Positions 1 through 8,246 of a stretch of DNA of 27,579 nucleotides are shown piece after piece (position 1 is the stretch's first letter; every line of letters starts with the position of its first letter). The notes below the pieces were generated by a model, which ran no database searches, had not been told where the DNA came from, and was given only the letters and a program-made list of their open reading frames with translations. The stretch is from Sphingomonas sp. (lineage in GTDB: Bacteria; Pseudomonadota; Alphaproteobacteria; Sphingomonadales; Sphingomonadaceae). The stretch is taken from the NCBI GenBank assembly GCA_025936675.1, contig JAICSX010000032.1, positions 1 through 27,579 on the forward strand, written 5' to 3'. The position numbers and the translations under genes are program-made.

Positions 1-787
1 TGCCGACGCAGGCGCCGACCGGGTCGATCGAGCTGTCGTGGCTGATGACGCCGATCTTGGCGCGGCTGCCCGGATCGCGGGCGGCGGCTTTGATCTCGAT
101 GATGCCGTCGTAGATCTCGGGCACTTCCTGCGCGAACAGCTTCTTCATGAAGTCGGGATGGGCGCGGGAAAGGAAGATCTGCGGGCCGCGCGCCTCGCGG
201 CGGACCGCCATGATCAGCGAACGGATGCGGTCGCCGACCCGGACCATCTCGCGCGGGATTTGCTGGTCGCGGCGGATCACGCCCTCGGCCCGGCCAAGGT
301 CGACGACGATGTGCCCGAACTCGACGCGCTTGACGACGCCGGTGATGACTTCGCTGACGCGGTCCTTGAACTCCTCGAACTGGCGCTCGCGCTCGGCGTC
401 GCGGACCTTCTGGAAGATCACCTGCTTGGCGGCCTGGGCGGCAATGCGCCCGAACTCGATCGGCGGGAGTGGGTCGACGATGAAGTCGCCGACCGAAGCG
501 CCCTTCTTAAGCTTCTGCGCGCCCTTCTCATCGATCTGCTTGAAATGATCGTCGACGGCTTCCACGACCTCGAGCACGCGCCACAGCCGAAGGTCGCCGG
601 TGTCGGCGTCGAGCTTGGCGCGAATGTCGTTCTCCACACCGTAGCGTTGCTTGGCAGCACGCTGGATCGCGTCCTCCATCGCGTCGATCACGATGCCCTT
701 GTCGATCAGCTTCTCGCGCGCGACGGCGTCGGCGATCGCGAGGAGCTCCGCCTTGTTGGCGCTGACGGCAGCGGGTGCGGTGGCCAT
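1..787 (-). CDS. nusA: Transcription termination/antitermination factor NusA (3' end cut by window edge)
   Basis: This is the N-terminal 262 residues of NusA, the RNA polymerase-associated factor that controls pausing, termination and antitermination. It reads from ATG at 787 to the left edge without a stop. The N-terminal polymerase-binding domain covers about residues 1-130, and an S1 domain follows at about 135-205 (GVVKRVEFGHIVVDLGRAEG). The KH1 domain begins with KIGVISHDSSIDPVGACVG at the edge, a hallmark of NusA. The start lies 5 bases after the rimP stop. The GAGGA that serves as its ribosome binding site lies in the last codons of rimP, so the two are probably translationally coupled. 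The rimP-nusA pair is a conserved operon that usually continues into infB. Identification is firm. Confidence 0.96.
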   Translation of the reverse strand, partial: MATAPAAVSANKAELLAIADAVAREKLIDKGIVIDAMEDAIQRAAKQRYGVENDIRAKLDADTGDLRLWRVLEVVEAVDDHFKQIDEKGAQKLKKGASVGDFIVDPLPPIEFGRIAAQAAKQVIFQKVRDAERERQFEEFKDRVSEVITGVVKRVEFGHIVVDLGRAEGVIRRDQQIPREMVRVGDRIRSLIMAVRREARGPQIFLSRAHPDFMKKLFAQEVPEIYDGIIEIKAAARDPGSRAKIGVISHDSSIDPVGACVG

Positions 788-792
788 TATTC

Positions 793-1320
793 TTAGTCCT
801 CTATGGTCTGAATGGAGTCAGCGCCTTCAGTGCTGAGCGGCGCGGTGGCGTTGATGAGCTTGTCGGTCAAGAGCAGCTTGGCCGATGAGATGTCGGAAAA
901 CGGCAGGACGTGGTCCACGCCGCTCTTGTCGGTGAGCCTCACTTTATCCCCATCGACGCCCTCAAGCGTGCCGGAATATTGCTTGCGGTCGCCGCGAGGC
1001 TCCTTGAGCGAGATGCGGGCCTCATAGCCGGCCCAGTCGGAATAATCCTTGAGGCGGGTTAGCGGCCGGTCGATCCCGGGCGAGCTGACCTCGAGGCGGT
1101 AGCTTCCTTCGATCGGATCGTTGGAGTCGAGCCAGTCCGACAGCCGCCGCGAAATTACCTCGCAATCCGCAAGGTCGAGCTGGCCGGTGTCCGGCCGCTC
1201 GGCCATCACCTGGAGCGTAGGATCGGATGCGCCGCCGATCATCGCCACGCGCACGAGCTCGAAGCCGAGGCTCTTAACCTCGGGCTCGATGTCTCTCGCA
1301 ATCGCCGCAATATCGCTCAC
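793..1320 (-). CDS. rimP: Ribosome maturation factor RimP
   Basis: RimP (175 aa) is a cytoplasmic factor needed for 30S subunit maturation. The protein has the typical two-domain layout: an N-terminal alpha/beta domain with GFELVRVAMIGG near residue 19 and the signature YRLEVSSPGIDRPL near residue 74, then a C-terminal SH3-like barrel from about residue 95. The start is GTG at 1320. An AAGGTG lies about 7 bases upstream. The nearby ATG at 1324 is in another frame. It is directly followed by nusA, as in most bacteria. Its promoter should lie in the 150-base gap 1321-1471, which it shares with the divergent gene at 1472. Confidence 0.95.
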   Translation of the reverse strand: MSDIAAIARDIEPEVKSLGFELVRVAMIGGASDPTLQVMAERPDTGQLDLADCEVISRRLSDWLDSNDPIEGSYRLEVSSPGIDRPLTRLKDYSDWAGYEARISLKEPRGDRKQYSGTLEGVDGDKVRLTDKSGVDHVLPFSDISSAKLLLTDKLINATAPLSTEGADSIQTIED

Positions 1321-1471
1321 TCATGCACCTTGCTGAAAGCCCAAACGTCTCTCGGACCGGAGCCGTGGGGCCCCAGCCTCAGGCATCTGGCGATGTCAGA
1401 GGAGAGAGCCGCGATATAGGCCGAGCCGGAGTGACTCGCAAGGCGAAGCTCGCGGCCGTAAGAATGGCTGC

Positions 1472-1840
1472 ATGATCGCTGCCGCGCTGCTCCTTGCCGC
1501 CGCCTCTCCCGACCCGATTGTCGGCACGTGGGAAGGCACGTCGCTTTGCCAGGTGAAGCCCTCGCCGTGCCATGACGAGCATGTGATCTACCGGCTGAGT
1601 TTCCTGCAGCCCCGGCAGTATCGGATCGACGCCTATAAGCTAGTCGCCGGAAAGGAGGATTTCATGGGCGCGATTGATGTCGCTCTCGACCCAGCCGGAA
1701 GCGAACTCGATGGGCCCGTGATGAGCGCAGGCCAAGTTCGAGGAGAGCTCCGGCTGGTGCTGAAAGGGGCGCACATGAGCGGCAGGATGATCCAGGCCGA
1801 CGGCACGCTTTATCGCCTCATCGAGGTGACGAAGCACTAA
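1472..1840 (+). CDS. Small secreted protein of unknown function
   Basis: This 122-aa protein starts with a short hydrophobic stretch (MIAAALLLAAASPDP) that looks like a signal peptide with cleavage after the Ala/Ser-rich end. The mature part begins IVGTWEGTSLCQ, carries two cysteines near residues 27 and 33 that could form a disulfide, and is rich in alternating strand-like segments. The G-x-W opening is reminiscent of small lipocalin-like beta barrels, but I do not recognise the family. It ends 20 bases before the GH92 gene on the same strand, so the two are probably co-transcribed and both exported. The ribosome binding site is weak. It being a real gene is supported by codon use and by the signal peptide. 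Confidence 0.7.
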   Translation: MIAAALLLAAASPDPIVGTWEGTSLCQVKPSPCHDEHVIYRLSFLQPRQYRIDAYKLVAGKEDFMGAIDVALDPAGSELDGPVMSAGQVRGELRLVLKGAHMSGRMIQADGTLYRLIEVTKH

Positions 1841-1860
1841 GGCATCTCAAAGGGGGTGAG

Positions 1861-4104
1861 TTGGCCGCGTTCAAACTTCTTGGCCTAACCGTGGCCACGT
1901 TCATCGGCACTTTCGCATCTTCGACTGTTGCTCAACGGGATCCGCTTGCCCTCGCAAACCCTTTCCTCGGTGCCGACAACGGTGGCAACACCGTGCCCGG
2001 CGCCGAAGTCCCGTTCGGCTTCGTCTCGCTGAGCCCCGACACGACACATGGATCGACCAGCGGCTATGATTCCGAAGGCCTGATCATCGGCTTCAGCCAC
2101 ACGCATGTCAGCGGCACGGGTGGGGGAAGCAAGTATGGCAATTTCCGGGTCACGCCGGCGATTGGCGATGATGCCTGGGGAAATCTTGCCTTTCCCAAGG
2201 CCGAGGAGCGGGCAAACCCCGGCTATTATGCGGTGACAATCGGACGCCCTGGCAAGCAGATCCGCGCCGAGCTGACGGCGAGCCGCCTTGTCGGCGTCGA
2301 GCGGTTCACCTTCCCCCCGACTGCGGAGGCGCGAGTCGTCCTCGATGCCAGTGCCACCATCCTGCTCGGCGGCGGCGGCCCAAAGTCGCAGGGCGGCACG
2401 GTGACCGTGATCGACCCGCGGCACATCGCGGGATCGATGCGGTTCGAAGGCGGCTTCGGCAACACCATCCCCTTCACTTTGCACTTTTACGGCGAGTTCG
2501 ACCGGCCCGCTGTGGACGCTGGCCGCTGGCAGGCCGAAGAAGGTTCGATCACACGTATCGCCGGCGTTGGCTCGTCCACTGGCGGCGACACGCGGCACAG
2601 CCTCCGCAATCGGCTCGGCACCTGGGCGACGTTCGACACGCGCCAGAACCGCATCGTTCAGCTGAAGCTTGGCGTCTCGTTCATCAGCGTCGAGCAGGCG
2701 CGACGCAACATGGAGCGCGAGGTGCCTGGCTCGTTCGACACTGCTCGCGCGGCCGCGGAGGCGCAGTGGGCCGATGCGCTCGGCAAGATCGAGGTAGAAG
2801 GCGGGACCGCGGAACAGCGGCGATTGTTCTATTCGGCGCTCTACCGAACCCAGCTCATGCCCCACGACCTCAGCGGCGAGAACGTCTGGTGGAAGTCCGG
2901 CGAGCCGCATTACGAAGATTATTACTGCATCTGGGACACGTTCCGGACGCTCCACCCACTGCTGACTTTGATCCAGCCGGAACGGCAGCGCGGCATGGTC
3001 CGCTCTCTGCTCGACACCTACGCGCACACCGGCTGGCTGCCCGATGCACGCATCGCCGGCGCGACTGGACCTAGCCAGGGCGGAAGCAACGGCGACGTCG
3101 TGATCGCCGACGCGATCGTGAAAGGACTCGGCGGCTTCGACCAGAAGCTCGCACTGGAGGCGATGCTCAAGGACGGCGAGGTGGATTCACCCGACCCGCT
3201 CAACGTCGGACGCGATCTCAACGACTATCTCTCACTCGGCTACATGTCGCTCACCAAGAGCCGCTCGGCCTCGCGGACGCTCGAATATGCGTTCGACGAT
3301 TATGCGATCGCTTCGGCGGCGGCGAAGCTCGGCCGCAACAATGTCGCCACGCGCTACGCCGCGCGTTCCGCCAAGTGGAAGAACCTATGGGACCCGAAGC
3401 TCGAGTGCATTCACCCGCGCTACGCGGATGGGCGCTGGCTCGAGAATTTCGACTGTGCTCGCGAGTTCGCGGACGCCACCAGCGACTGGTGGGATGGGCC
3501 ATTCTATGAAGGCTCTTCGAGCCAATATTCGACCTTCGTCCCGCAGGATACGCAAGGGCTAATCAAAGTCCTCGGCGGCAAGGCGGCGTTCACGGCCTGG
3601 CTCGACCGTTTCTTCAACAAGCACGAATATACCCACGGCAACGAGCCGGACATCCTCGCGCCGTGGCTGTACATCCATGCGGGCCGGCCGGACCGCACTT
3701 CCGAACGCATCCGGGCGATCATGTCGAAGGATTACAACAGCGGGCGGTCGGGGATTCCGGGCAACGACGACGCGGGGACGCTTTCCTCGTGGTACGTGTG
3801 GGCCGCGATCGGCCTATTCCCGAGTTCGGCTCAGCCGTTTTATTACATCGGCTCGCCGGTCTTCACTCGGAGCGTTGTCCATCTGGAGGGCGGAAAGACG
3901 TTCACTGTCGAGGCGCCCGGCACCTCGGCGGCGAATCTCTACGTCCAGTCGGCCGAGCTCAACGGCGAGCCGATTGACCGTGCGTGGGTCACACATGACG
4001 AAGTGGTCGGGGGAGGGCGGCTGGTGCTGCACATGGGGCCACGGCCGAGCCGCTGGGCGGCCAATGCCCCGCAGCCGCCGCAGCTGATGCAGGTCCCCAA
4101 CTAG
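1861..4104 (+). CDS. GH92 family alpha-mannosidase, exported
   Basis: This 747-aa glycoside hydrolase belongs to family GH92, calcium-dependent exo-alpha-mannosidases (often alpha-1,2) that act on N-glycans or mannans. An N-terminal signal peptide ends near VAQ (residue 24). The N-terminal beta-sandwich carries GFSHTHVSGTGGG at about residues 77-89. The C-terminal (alpha/alpha)6 domain shows YCIWDTFRTLHPL near 358, GGSNGDVVIADA near 409, NEPDILAPWLY near 594 and GNDDAGTLSSWYVW near 634. By family knowledge, the Glu of NEP is the catalytic acid and an Asp of GNDD coordinates the nucleophilic water. The start is TTG at 1861, supported by AAAGGGGGTGAG just upstream. The gene sits in an accessory block between rimP and trmB. 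Which linkage it cuts cannot be read from sequence. Confidence 0.93.
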   Translation: MAAFKLLGLTVATFIGTFASSTVAQRDPLALANPFLGADNGGNTVPGAEVPFGFVSLSPDTTHGSTSGYDSEGLIIGFSHTHVSGTGGGSKYGNFRVTPAIGDDAWGNLAFPKAEERANPGYYAVTIGRPGKQIRAELTASRLVGVERFTFPPTAEARVVLDASATILLGGGGPKSQGGTVTVIDPRHIAGSMRFEGGFGNTIPFTLHFYGEFDRPAVDAGRWQAEEGSITRIAGVGSSTGGDTRHSLRNRLGTWATFDTRQNRIVQLKLGVSFISVEQARRNMEREVPGSFDTARAAAEAQWADALGKIEVEGGTAEQRRLFYSALYRTQLMPHDLSGENVWWKSGEPHYEDYYCIWDTFRTLHPLLTLIQPERQRGMVRSLLDTYAHTGWLPDARIAGATGPSQGGSNGDVVIADAIVKGLGGFDQKLALEAMLKDGEVDSPDPLNVGRDLNDYLSLGYMSLTKSRSASRTLEYAFDDYAIASAAAKLGRNNVATRYAARSAKWKNLWDPKLECIHPRYADGRWLENFDCAREFADATSDWWDGPFYEGSSSQYSTFVPQDTQGLIKVLGGKAAFTAWLDRFFNKHEYTHGNEPDILAPWLYIHAGRPDRTSERIRAIMSKDYNSGRSGIPGNDDAGTLSSWYVWAAIGLFPSSAQPFYYIGSPVFTRSVVHLEGGKTFTVEAPGTSAANLYVQSAELNGEPIDRAWVTHDEVVGGGRLVLHMGPRPSRWAANAPQPPQLMQVPN

Positions 4105-4586
4105 CGGCCTAGCGCCTTATTCTCTTCGCGAATTCGGATCGCGAGCAGGATAGCGTTCAAGATCGTGAAGATGAGGGCGATGCGCCACAGGCCGAAGACG
4201 AGCGGCAGCAGCGCAATCTCGGCGACAACCACCGCATAGTTCGGGTGATTGAGGAAGCGGTAAGCTCCTCTGGCGATCAGCCGCTCGCCCGGAACGACGA
4301 TGATACGGGTCGTCCACCGCGAGCCGAGCGTCGACAACACCCAGATCCGTGCGCATTCGACCAGTCCGAAAAGGATGAGGAGCGGAATGCTCACCGGCCG
4401 GTGGAGTGCAAGCAGCCAGAGGCTGATCAGCCAGGCAGCGTGAAGCGCGACGATCAGCAGATAATGGCCTGGCGCCACTTCATAGCCGCCGTGCGCCAGT
4501 AGCCGCTTCGTATTCGCCCCGGCGATCGGCAGCTCGACGATCCGCGACAGCGTGACGAGGCCGAGAACGACGAAGTTGAGGATCAG
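4101..4586 (-). CDS. Isoprenylcysteine carboxyl methyltransferase (ICMT)-family membrane protein, PKS partner; probable CTG start
   Basis: This integral membrane methyltransferase-family protein (161 aa) is the kind found beside type III polyketide synthases, for example BpsB/YpbQ and SrsB, where it O-methylates alkylpyrones or phenolic lipids with SAM. The C-terminal motif RGAYRFLNHPNY and the ending LAIRIREENKALG are typical. If started at the first GTG (4478) the protein would have 125 aa. It would then lose a first membrane helix (LILNFVVLGLVTLSRIVEL) and the conserved segment NTKRLLAHGGYEVAPGHY. The open frame runs further upstream without any ATG, GTG or TTG. A CTG at 4586 forms CTGA with the stop codon of the PKS gene, exactly like the common ATGA overlap, so I infer CTG as start. 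The 3' end overlaps the GH92 stop by 3 bases. Confidence 0.82.
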   Translation of the reverse strand: MILNFVVLGLVTLSRIVELPIAGANTKRLLAHGGYEVAPGHYLLIVALHAAWLISLWLLALHRPVSIPLLILFGLVECARIWVLSTLGSRWTTRIIVVPGERLIARGAYRFLNHPNYAVVVAEIALLPLVFGLWRIALIFTILNAILLAIRIREENKALGR

Positions 4587-5644
4587 CCTGCCAGCCCCGG
4601 CGCTTCCAGCATCATCCCAGCGCAGGTGAAGCCGGGGCCGAAAGCGGTCATCATGACCTTCTTCGGCAAGCCTTGCTTGATCAGCCGATCGAGCACGAAC
4701 ATCACCGTCGGCGCGCTCATATTGCCATAGTCGTTCAGCACCTCGCGCTCGAGGTTAAGCTCGCCCTGGTTGAGCTTTAGCGCGCCTTCGATCGCATCGA
4801 TCACTTTGACGCCGCCGGGGTGGCAGCAGAAGCGGTCGATGTCGCAGCGCTCGACGCCGAGTTCCTCGCACATCGCATCGACGGCAGTTGCGAGCTCGGA
4901 CTCGACAAATGGCGGGATCGCGCGATCGAACACGACGGAAAGGCCCGAATCCTCAACGTCCCACCCCATGATCCGCAGAGTGTTGGGCCACAATTTCTCG
5001 GCCGAGCCGGTAATGTGCGCGAGGCTATGAAGGCCGCTCGTGACCACTGCTGCGGCGGCGCCGTCGCCGAACAATGCGGTTGCGACGACGGCTGCGGGAT
5101 CGTCGCTGTTGATCTGGATCGAGATCGAGCAGGTCTCGACCGTGACGAACAGCCAGAGGCTTCCGGGATCGGCGAGCGCGAGCCGCGACGCAATCGATAG
5201 CCCGTTGACGCCGCCCGCGCAGCCGAGGCCGAAGACCGGAACCCGGCGGACGTCGGGCCTAAAGCCCCCGCGCTGGAAACAGCGCGCGTCGAGGCTGGGA
5301 GTTGCAATGCCGGTGGTCGAAACCGTGACCACGCCGTCGATGTCCTTGGGCGTGAGCCCCGCCTTTTCGATGGCCGAAGTCGCCGCTTCTATGAACAGCT
5401 TCTCGGCGGCTTCAAGATAGAGGGCGTTGCGCTCATGCCAGCCGTGGCTGGTCATGTACCAATCCTGGGGAGCAACGATGTGGCGCCGGGCGATGCCGGC
5501 ATTGTCGAACACGCCCGAGAGGCGGTCGAAGAGAGCCTTTTTGCCTCCGAACGCCTCCCGCGCCCGCGCTTTCGCCTCGGATTGCTCGACGACATACGGG
5601 GGAACCGCCGTGGCGAGGGAAACTAAGCTGCAGGAGCGCGTCAT
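4583..5644 (-). CDS. Type III polyketide synthase (chalcone/stilbene synthase-like)
   Basis: This 353-aa homodimeric ketosynthase condenses an acyl-CoA starter with malonyl-CoA units, giving alkylpyrones, alkylresorcinols or similar products. The Cys-His-Asn triad is visible, counting from this start: Cys142 in FGLGCAGGVNG, His275 in CCHPGGVKV and Asn308 in NDYGNMSAPT. GFGPG-type C-terminal sequence (AFGPGFTCAGMML) is also present. I chose ATG at 5644. A longer start at 5683 would add 13 unremarkable residues and leave only 24 bases to the divergent gene at 5708. Neither start has a clear ribosome binding site. It is followed by the ICMT-family gene with a 4-base CTGA overlap, so the two form an operon. 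Product identity is inference; the fold and catalytic residues are seen. Confidence 0.93.
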   Translation of the reverse strand: MTRSCSLVSLATAVPPYVVEQSEAKARAREAFGGKKALFDRLSGVFDNAGIARRHIVAPQDWYMTSHGWHERNALYLEAAEKLFIEAATSAIEKAGLTPKDIDGVVTVSTTGIATPSLDARCFQRGGFRPDVRRVPVFGLGCAGGVNGLSIASRLALADPGSLWLFVTVETCSISIQINSDDPAAVVATALFGDGAAAAVVTSGLHSLAHITGSAEKLWPNTLRIMGWDVEDSGLSVVFDRAIPPFVESELATAVDAMCEELGVERCDIDRFCCHPGGVKVIDAIEGALKLNQGELNLEREVLNDYGNMSAPTVMFVLDRLIKQGLPKKVMMTAFGPGFTCAGMMLEAPGLAG

Positions 5645-5707
5645 GTTCGAGGGTTCGTGCGTAATAGGGGCCTTGGGGTTCATACGTTCAAGAACGGATC
5701 ATTGGTC

Positions 5708-6961
5708 ATGAGGATGCGCGGTCTACAATTCGGGCTTTTGCTAACCGTCGCCGCTTGCGGCACGTCCGCAACCTCCAGCAACCAATCGAGCAAGTCGGGA
5801 CCCGGTGAAACCGCCCTATCGACCGATCCGCCATTCACCGCCAGCCCGATTGCGAAATTCGACGATCCTTGGGCCATGACCTTCCTGCCGGGGACGAGCA
5901 CGGCGCTGGTGACGGAGAAGCCCGGGCATGTCTGGCTCGTCGACGTGAAGAGCGGTGCGAAGCAGCCTGTTTCCGGAGCGCCGCAGACCGCGGACAAGGC
6001 GCAGGGCGGGCTGCTCGACATTGCCCTCTCACCGACCTTCTCGACGGATGGGCTCGTCTATCTCACTTATTCCGAAAATTCCGCGAGCGGCGGGCGGGGG
6101 CTGGCACTTGCGCGAGGCAAGCTGGTGCGCGGCGATGCGGGCGCTGTCCTGCAGAATCTTCAGGTGATCTGGCACGATCCCGAGGGCGGCAGTGGCGGGC
6201 AGTTCGGCGGGATCATTGCGTTCGCGCCCGACGGCAGATCCCTTTTCCTGAGTTCGGGCGAGCGCCAGCGCTTCACGCCTGCTCAAGACCCCAGCCAGCC
6301 GATCGGGAAGATCCTCCACCTGACGCTCGACGGCAAGCCCGCTCCCGGAAACCCCTGGGCGGGAAAGCTGGGTTCACCGGACGTGACGGTCATCGTTCCT
6401 CCCGACAACACGGAGGAGGCGATGCATGCGACCGGCAAGCGATTCCATTGGCCTGGGCCGAACCTCACGCCGGCCGAAACCTGGACGCTCGGCCACCGCA
6501 ATCCGTACGGCCTTGCCTTCGCGCCGGACGGCCGCCTTTGGGAAACCGAGATGGGTCCGCAGGGCGGCGACGAGCTCAACCTCATCCTTCCCGGTAAGAA
6601 TTACGGCTGGCCGCTCGTTTCCGAAGGCGAGAATTACGACGGCGTCTCAATCCCCAAGCACTCAACCAGGCCTGATATGATGCCGCCCAAGCTCTACTGG
6701 GTGCCGTCGATCTCCCCGACGAGCGTGCTCTTCTACACCGGCAATCTCTTTCCGCAGTGGAAGGGCAGCGCCCTCATTGGCTCGCTGTCCGGCCAGGCGC
6801 TCGTCCGCGTCATCATCAACGGCGACCAGGCGCGGAAAGCCGAGCAGTGGGACGTGGGCATGCACATCCGCTTCGTCGGGCAGGGTCCCGACGGCACGAT
6901 CTATCTGCTCGAGGACGGCTCTGACGGACGGATGCTGAGGCTTACGCCGAAGCGCTCCTAG
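5708..6961 (+). CDS. PQQ-dependent aldose/sorbosone dehydrogenase, lipoprotein (YliI/Asd-like)
   Basis: This six-bladed beta-propeller protein of the glucose/sorbosone dehydrogenase family (about 417 aa) usually oxidises aldose sugars in the periplasm with PQQ as cofactor. Family signatures include DDPWAMTFLPG near residue 53, GGLLDIALSPTF near 98, GKILHLTLDGK near 195 and HRNPYGLAFAPDGRLWETEMGP near 265, then GGDELNLILPGKNYGWP. The N-terminus MRMRGLQFGLLLTVAAC is a lipoprotein signal, with the lipidated Cys at about residue 17. This favours ATG 5708 over the upstream in-frame start at 5657, which would put 17 odd residues before the signal. The linker after the Cys is Ser/Thr/Asn-rich. Its last 20 bases overlap the convergent ClC gene. 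No PQQ synthesis genes are in the window. Confidence 0.88.
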   Translation: MRMRGLQFGLLLTVAACGTSATSSNQSSKSGPGETALSTDPPFTASPIAKFDDPWAMTFLPGTSTALVTEKPGHVWLVDVKSGAKQPVSGAPQTADKAQGGLLDIALSPTFSTDGLVYLTYSENSASGGRGLALARGKLVRGDAGAVLQNLQVIWHDPEGGSGGQFGGIIAFAPDGRSLFLSSGERQRFTPAQDPSQPIGKILHLTLDGKPAPGNPWAGKLGSPDVTVIVPPDNTEEAMHATGKRFHWPGPNLTPAETWTLGHRNPYGLAFAPDGRLWETEMGPQGGDELNLILPGKNYGWPLVSEGENYDGVSIPKHSTRPDMMPPKLYWVPSISPTSVLFYTGNLFPQWKGSALIGSLSGQALVRVIINGDQARKAEQWDVGMHIRFVGQGPDGTIYLLEDGSDGRMLRLTPKRS

Positions 6962-8246
6962 CGGGCATGAACTCCCGCGCGAGCGCGTGGTAGAGCTTGT
7001 CCTTGCACACCAGCCGGCCCGCTGCATCGGCGATCAGCGCCGAGGTGAACAGCGGCAGGATCATTCCCCGGCTCGCCGTGGCCTCCACGATGATGATCAC
7101 GGCCGTGAGCGGCGCCCGAACTACGCCGGTGAAATAAGCGACCATTCCGAGCAGGACGACGGCACCGCGCGGGTCGCTCGGAAACAGCAGGCAGAGGAGG
7201 TTGCCGACGCCGGCTCCGGTCGCGAGCGAGGGCGAAAAGATGCCGCCGGGAAGTCCTGCGACGGTCGACAGTAGCGTCGCTGCGAACTTGCCCGGTCCGA
7301 ACCACAAAGATTCATGCACGCCTTCGACGGCGGCCTTGGCTTCGGCATAGCCGGTGCCCCAGGTGACCCCGGTCAAGATTCCGATGATTGCGATTGCGAG
7401 ACCGCAAAGCAGCGCCCAGACGATTGGCCGGCTCGCGAGCGGGCCGAGATAGCGCGCGCGGTTGTAGGTGATCGCCAGCACCAGCCGTGCGAACAATCCT
7501 CCTGACAAGCCGCCGAGGACTCCAGCGACCGGCGCGACGATCAGCGTCCGACCGAGGCCCAGCGTGTATGGCATGGTCCCGAAGTAGACGTAGTCGCCGG
7601 CGAGCCCAAGGCTGACGATGCCGGCGATGAGGATCGCCGTCATGACGAGGAAGGCAACGCGTTGCTCGAAGGCGTTCGCGAGCTCCTCGATCGCAAACGC
7701 AACCCCGCCGAGGGGCGTGTTGAATGCCGCTGCCACCCCCGCGGCGCCACCGGCAATGATTACGCCTGCGGTCAGGGGTACGCGTAGCGCGCGGTGTACT
7801 CGCGCCATGATCGCCGCCGACACCTGGACCGTCGGGCCCTCCCGGCCGACGGAAGCGCCCGCCAGCAGCCCCGCTGCTGTCATCAGCAGCTTGGCGATTC
7901 CGACCCGAAGCGAGATGAGGCTCTCAAGTGAGTTCTCGGGATCTTCAGTCGCGGCGATCACCTGGGGAATGCCGGAACCTTTTCCTTCCGGAGTGAAGCG
8001 GCGCGTCGCGAGCGCGATACCCGCAACGCCGAGTGGGGTGAGGATTAGCGGTAGCCACGAGAAACGCGCGACCCAGCTTTTGAAGATGGCGATCGCTTCG
8101 TTCGCCATCTCCGCGAAGAACAGGGCGACGAGCCCGACGAGGATCGCTCCCGCACCAGTTGCGAGGCGGCGCCGCCACACCGGGGAGCTCGGGCCGTGGC
8201 GTCTGGCGAGAATGCGAAGGCGGCGAACTGAAGAGGATTTCTTCAC
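6942..8246 (-). CDS. ClC-family chloride channel/antiporter
   Basis: This 434-aa multi-pass membrane protein of the ClC family moves chloride across the inner membrane. The selectivity motifs are all visible: GSGIP at residues 90-94, GREGP at 134-138 with the gating Glu136, and GGIFSPSLATGAG near 329. The segment AFNTPLGGVAFAIEEL ends with a Glu pair (187-188). In the E. coli antiporter the equivalent internal Glu carries protons, so exchange of H+ for Cl- is possible. No C-terminal CBS domains are present. The start ATG overlaps the trmB stop by 4 bases (ATGA), so it is co-translated with trmB. The very basic N-terminus (MKKSSSVRRLRILARR) is cytoplasmic. Confidence 0.94.
   Translation of the reverse strand: MKKSSSVRRLRILARRHGPSSPVWRRRLATGAGAILVGLVALFFAEMANEAIAIFKSWVARFSWLPLILTPLGVAGIALATRRFTPEGKGSGIPQVIAATEDPENSLESLISLRVGIAKLLMTAAGLLAGASVGREGPTVQVSAAIMARVHRALRVPLTAGVIIAGGAAGVAAAFNTPLGGVAFAIEELANAFEQRVAFLVMTAILIAGIVSLGLAGDYVYFGTMPYTLGLGRTLIVAPVAGVLGGLSGGLFARLVLAITYNRARYLGPLASRPIVWALLCGLAIAIIGILTGVTWGTGYAEAKAAVEGVHESLWFGPGKFAATLLSTVAGLPGGIFSPSLATGAGVGNLLCLLFPSDPRGAVVLLGMVAYFTGVVRAPLTAVIIIVEATASRGMILPLFTSALIADAAGRLVCKDKLYHALAREFMPARSASA

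Noticed and set aside
1366..1375. 10-base palindrome TGGGGCCCCA in the rimP/secreted-protein gap
   Set aside because: Short and GC-rich; expected by chance and with no promoter-like elements around it.
1885..3027. Long open frame on the minus strand opposite GH92 (380 codons)
   Set aside because: It is the mirror of the GH92 coding sequence in GC-rich DNA; its composition is Arg/Ala-rich with no recognisable domain.
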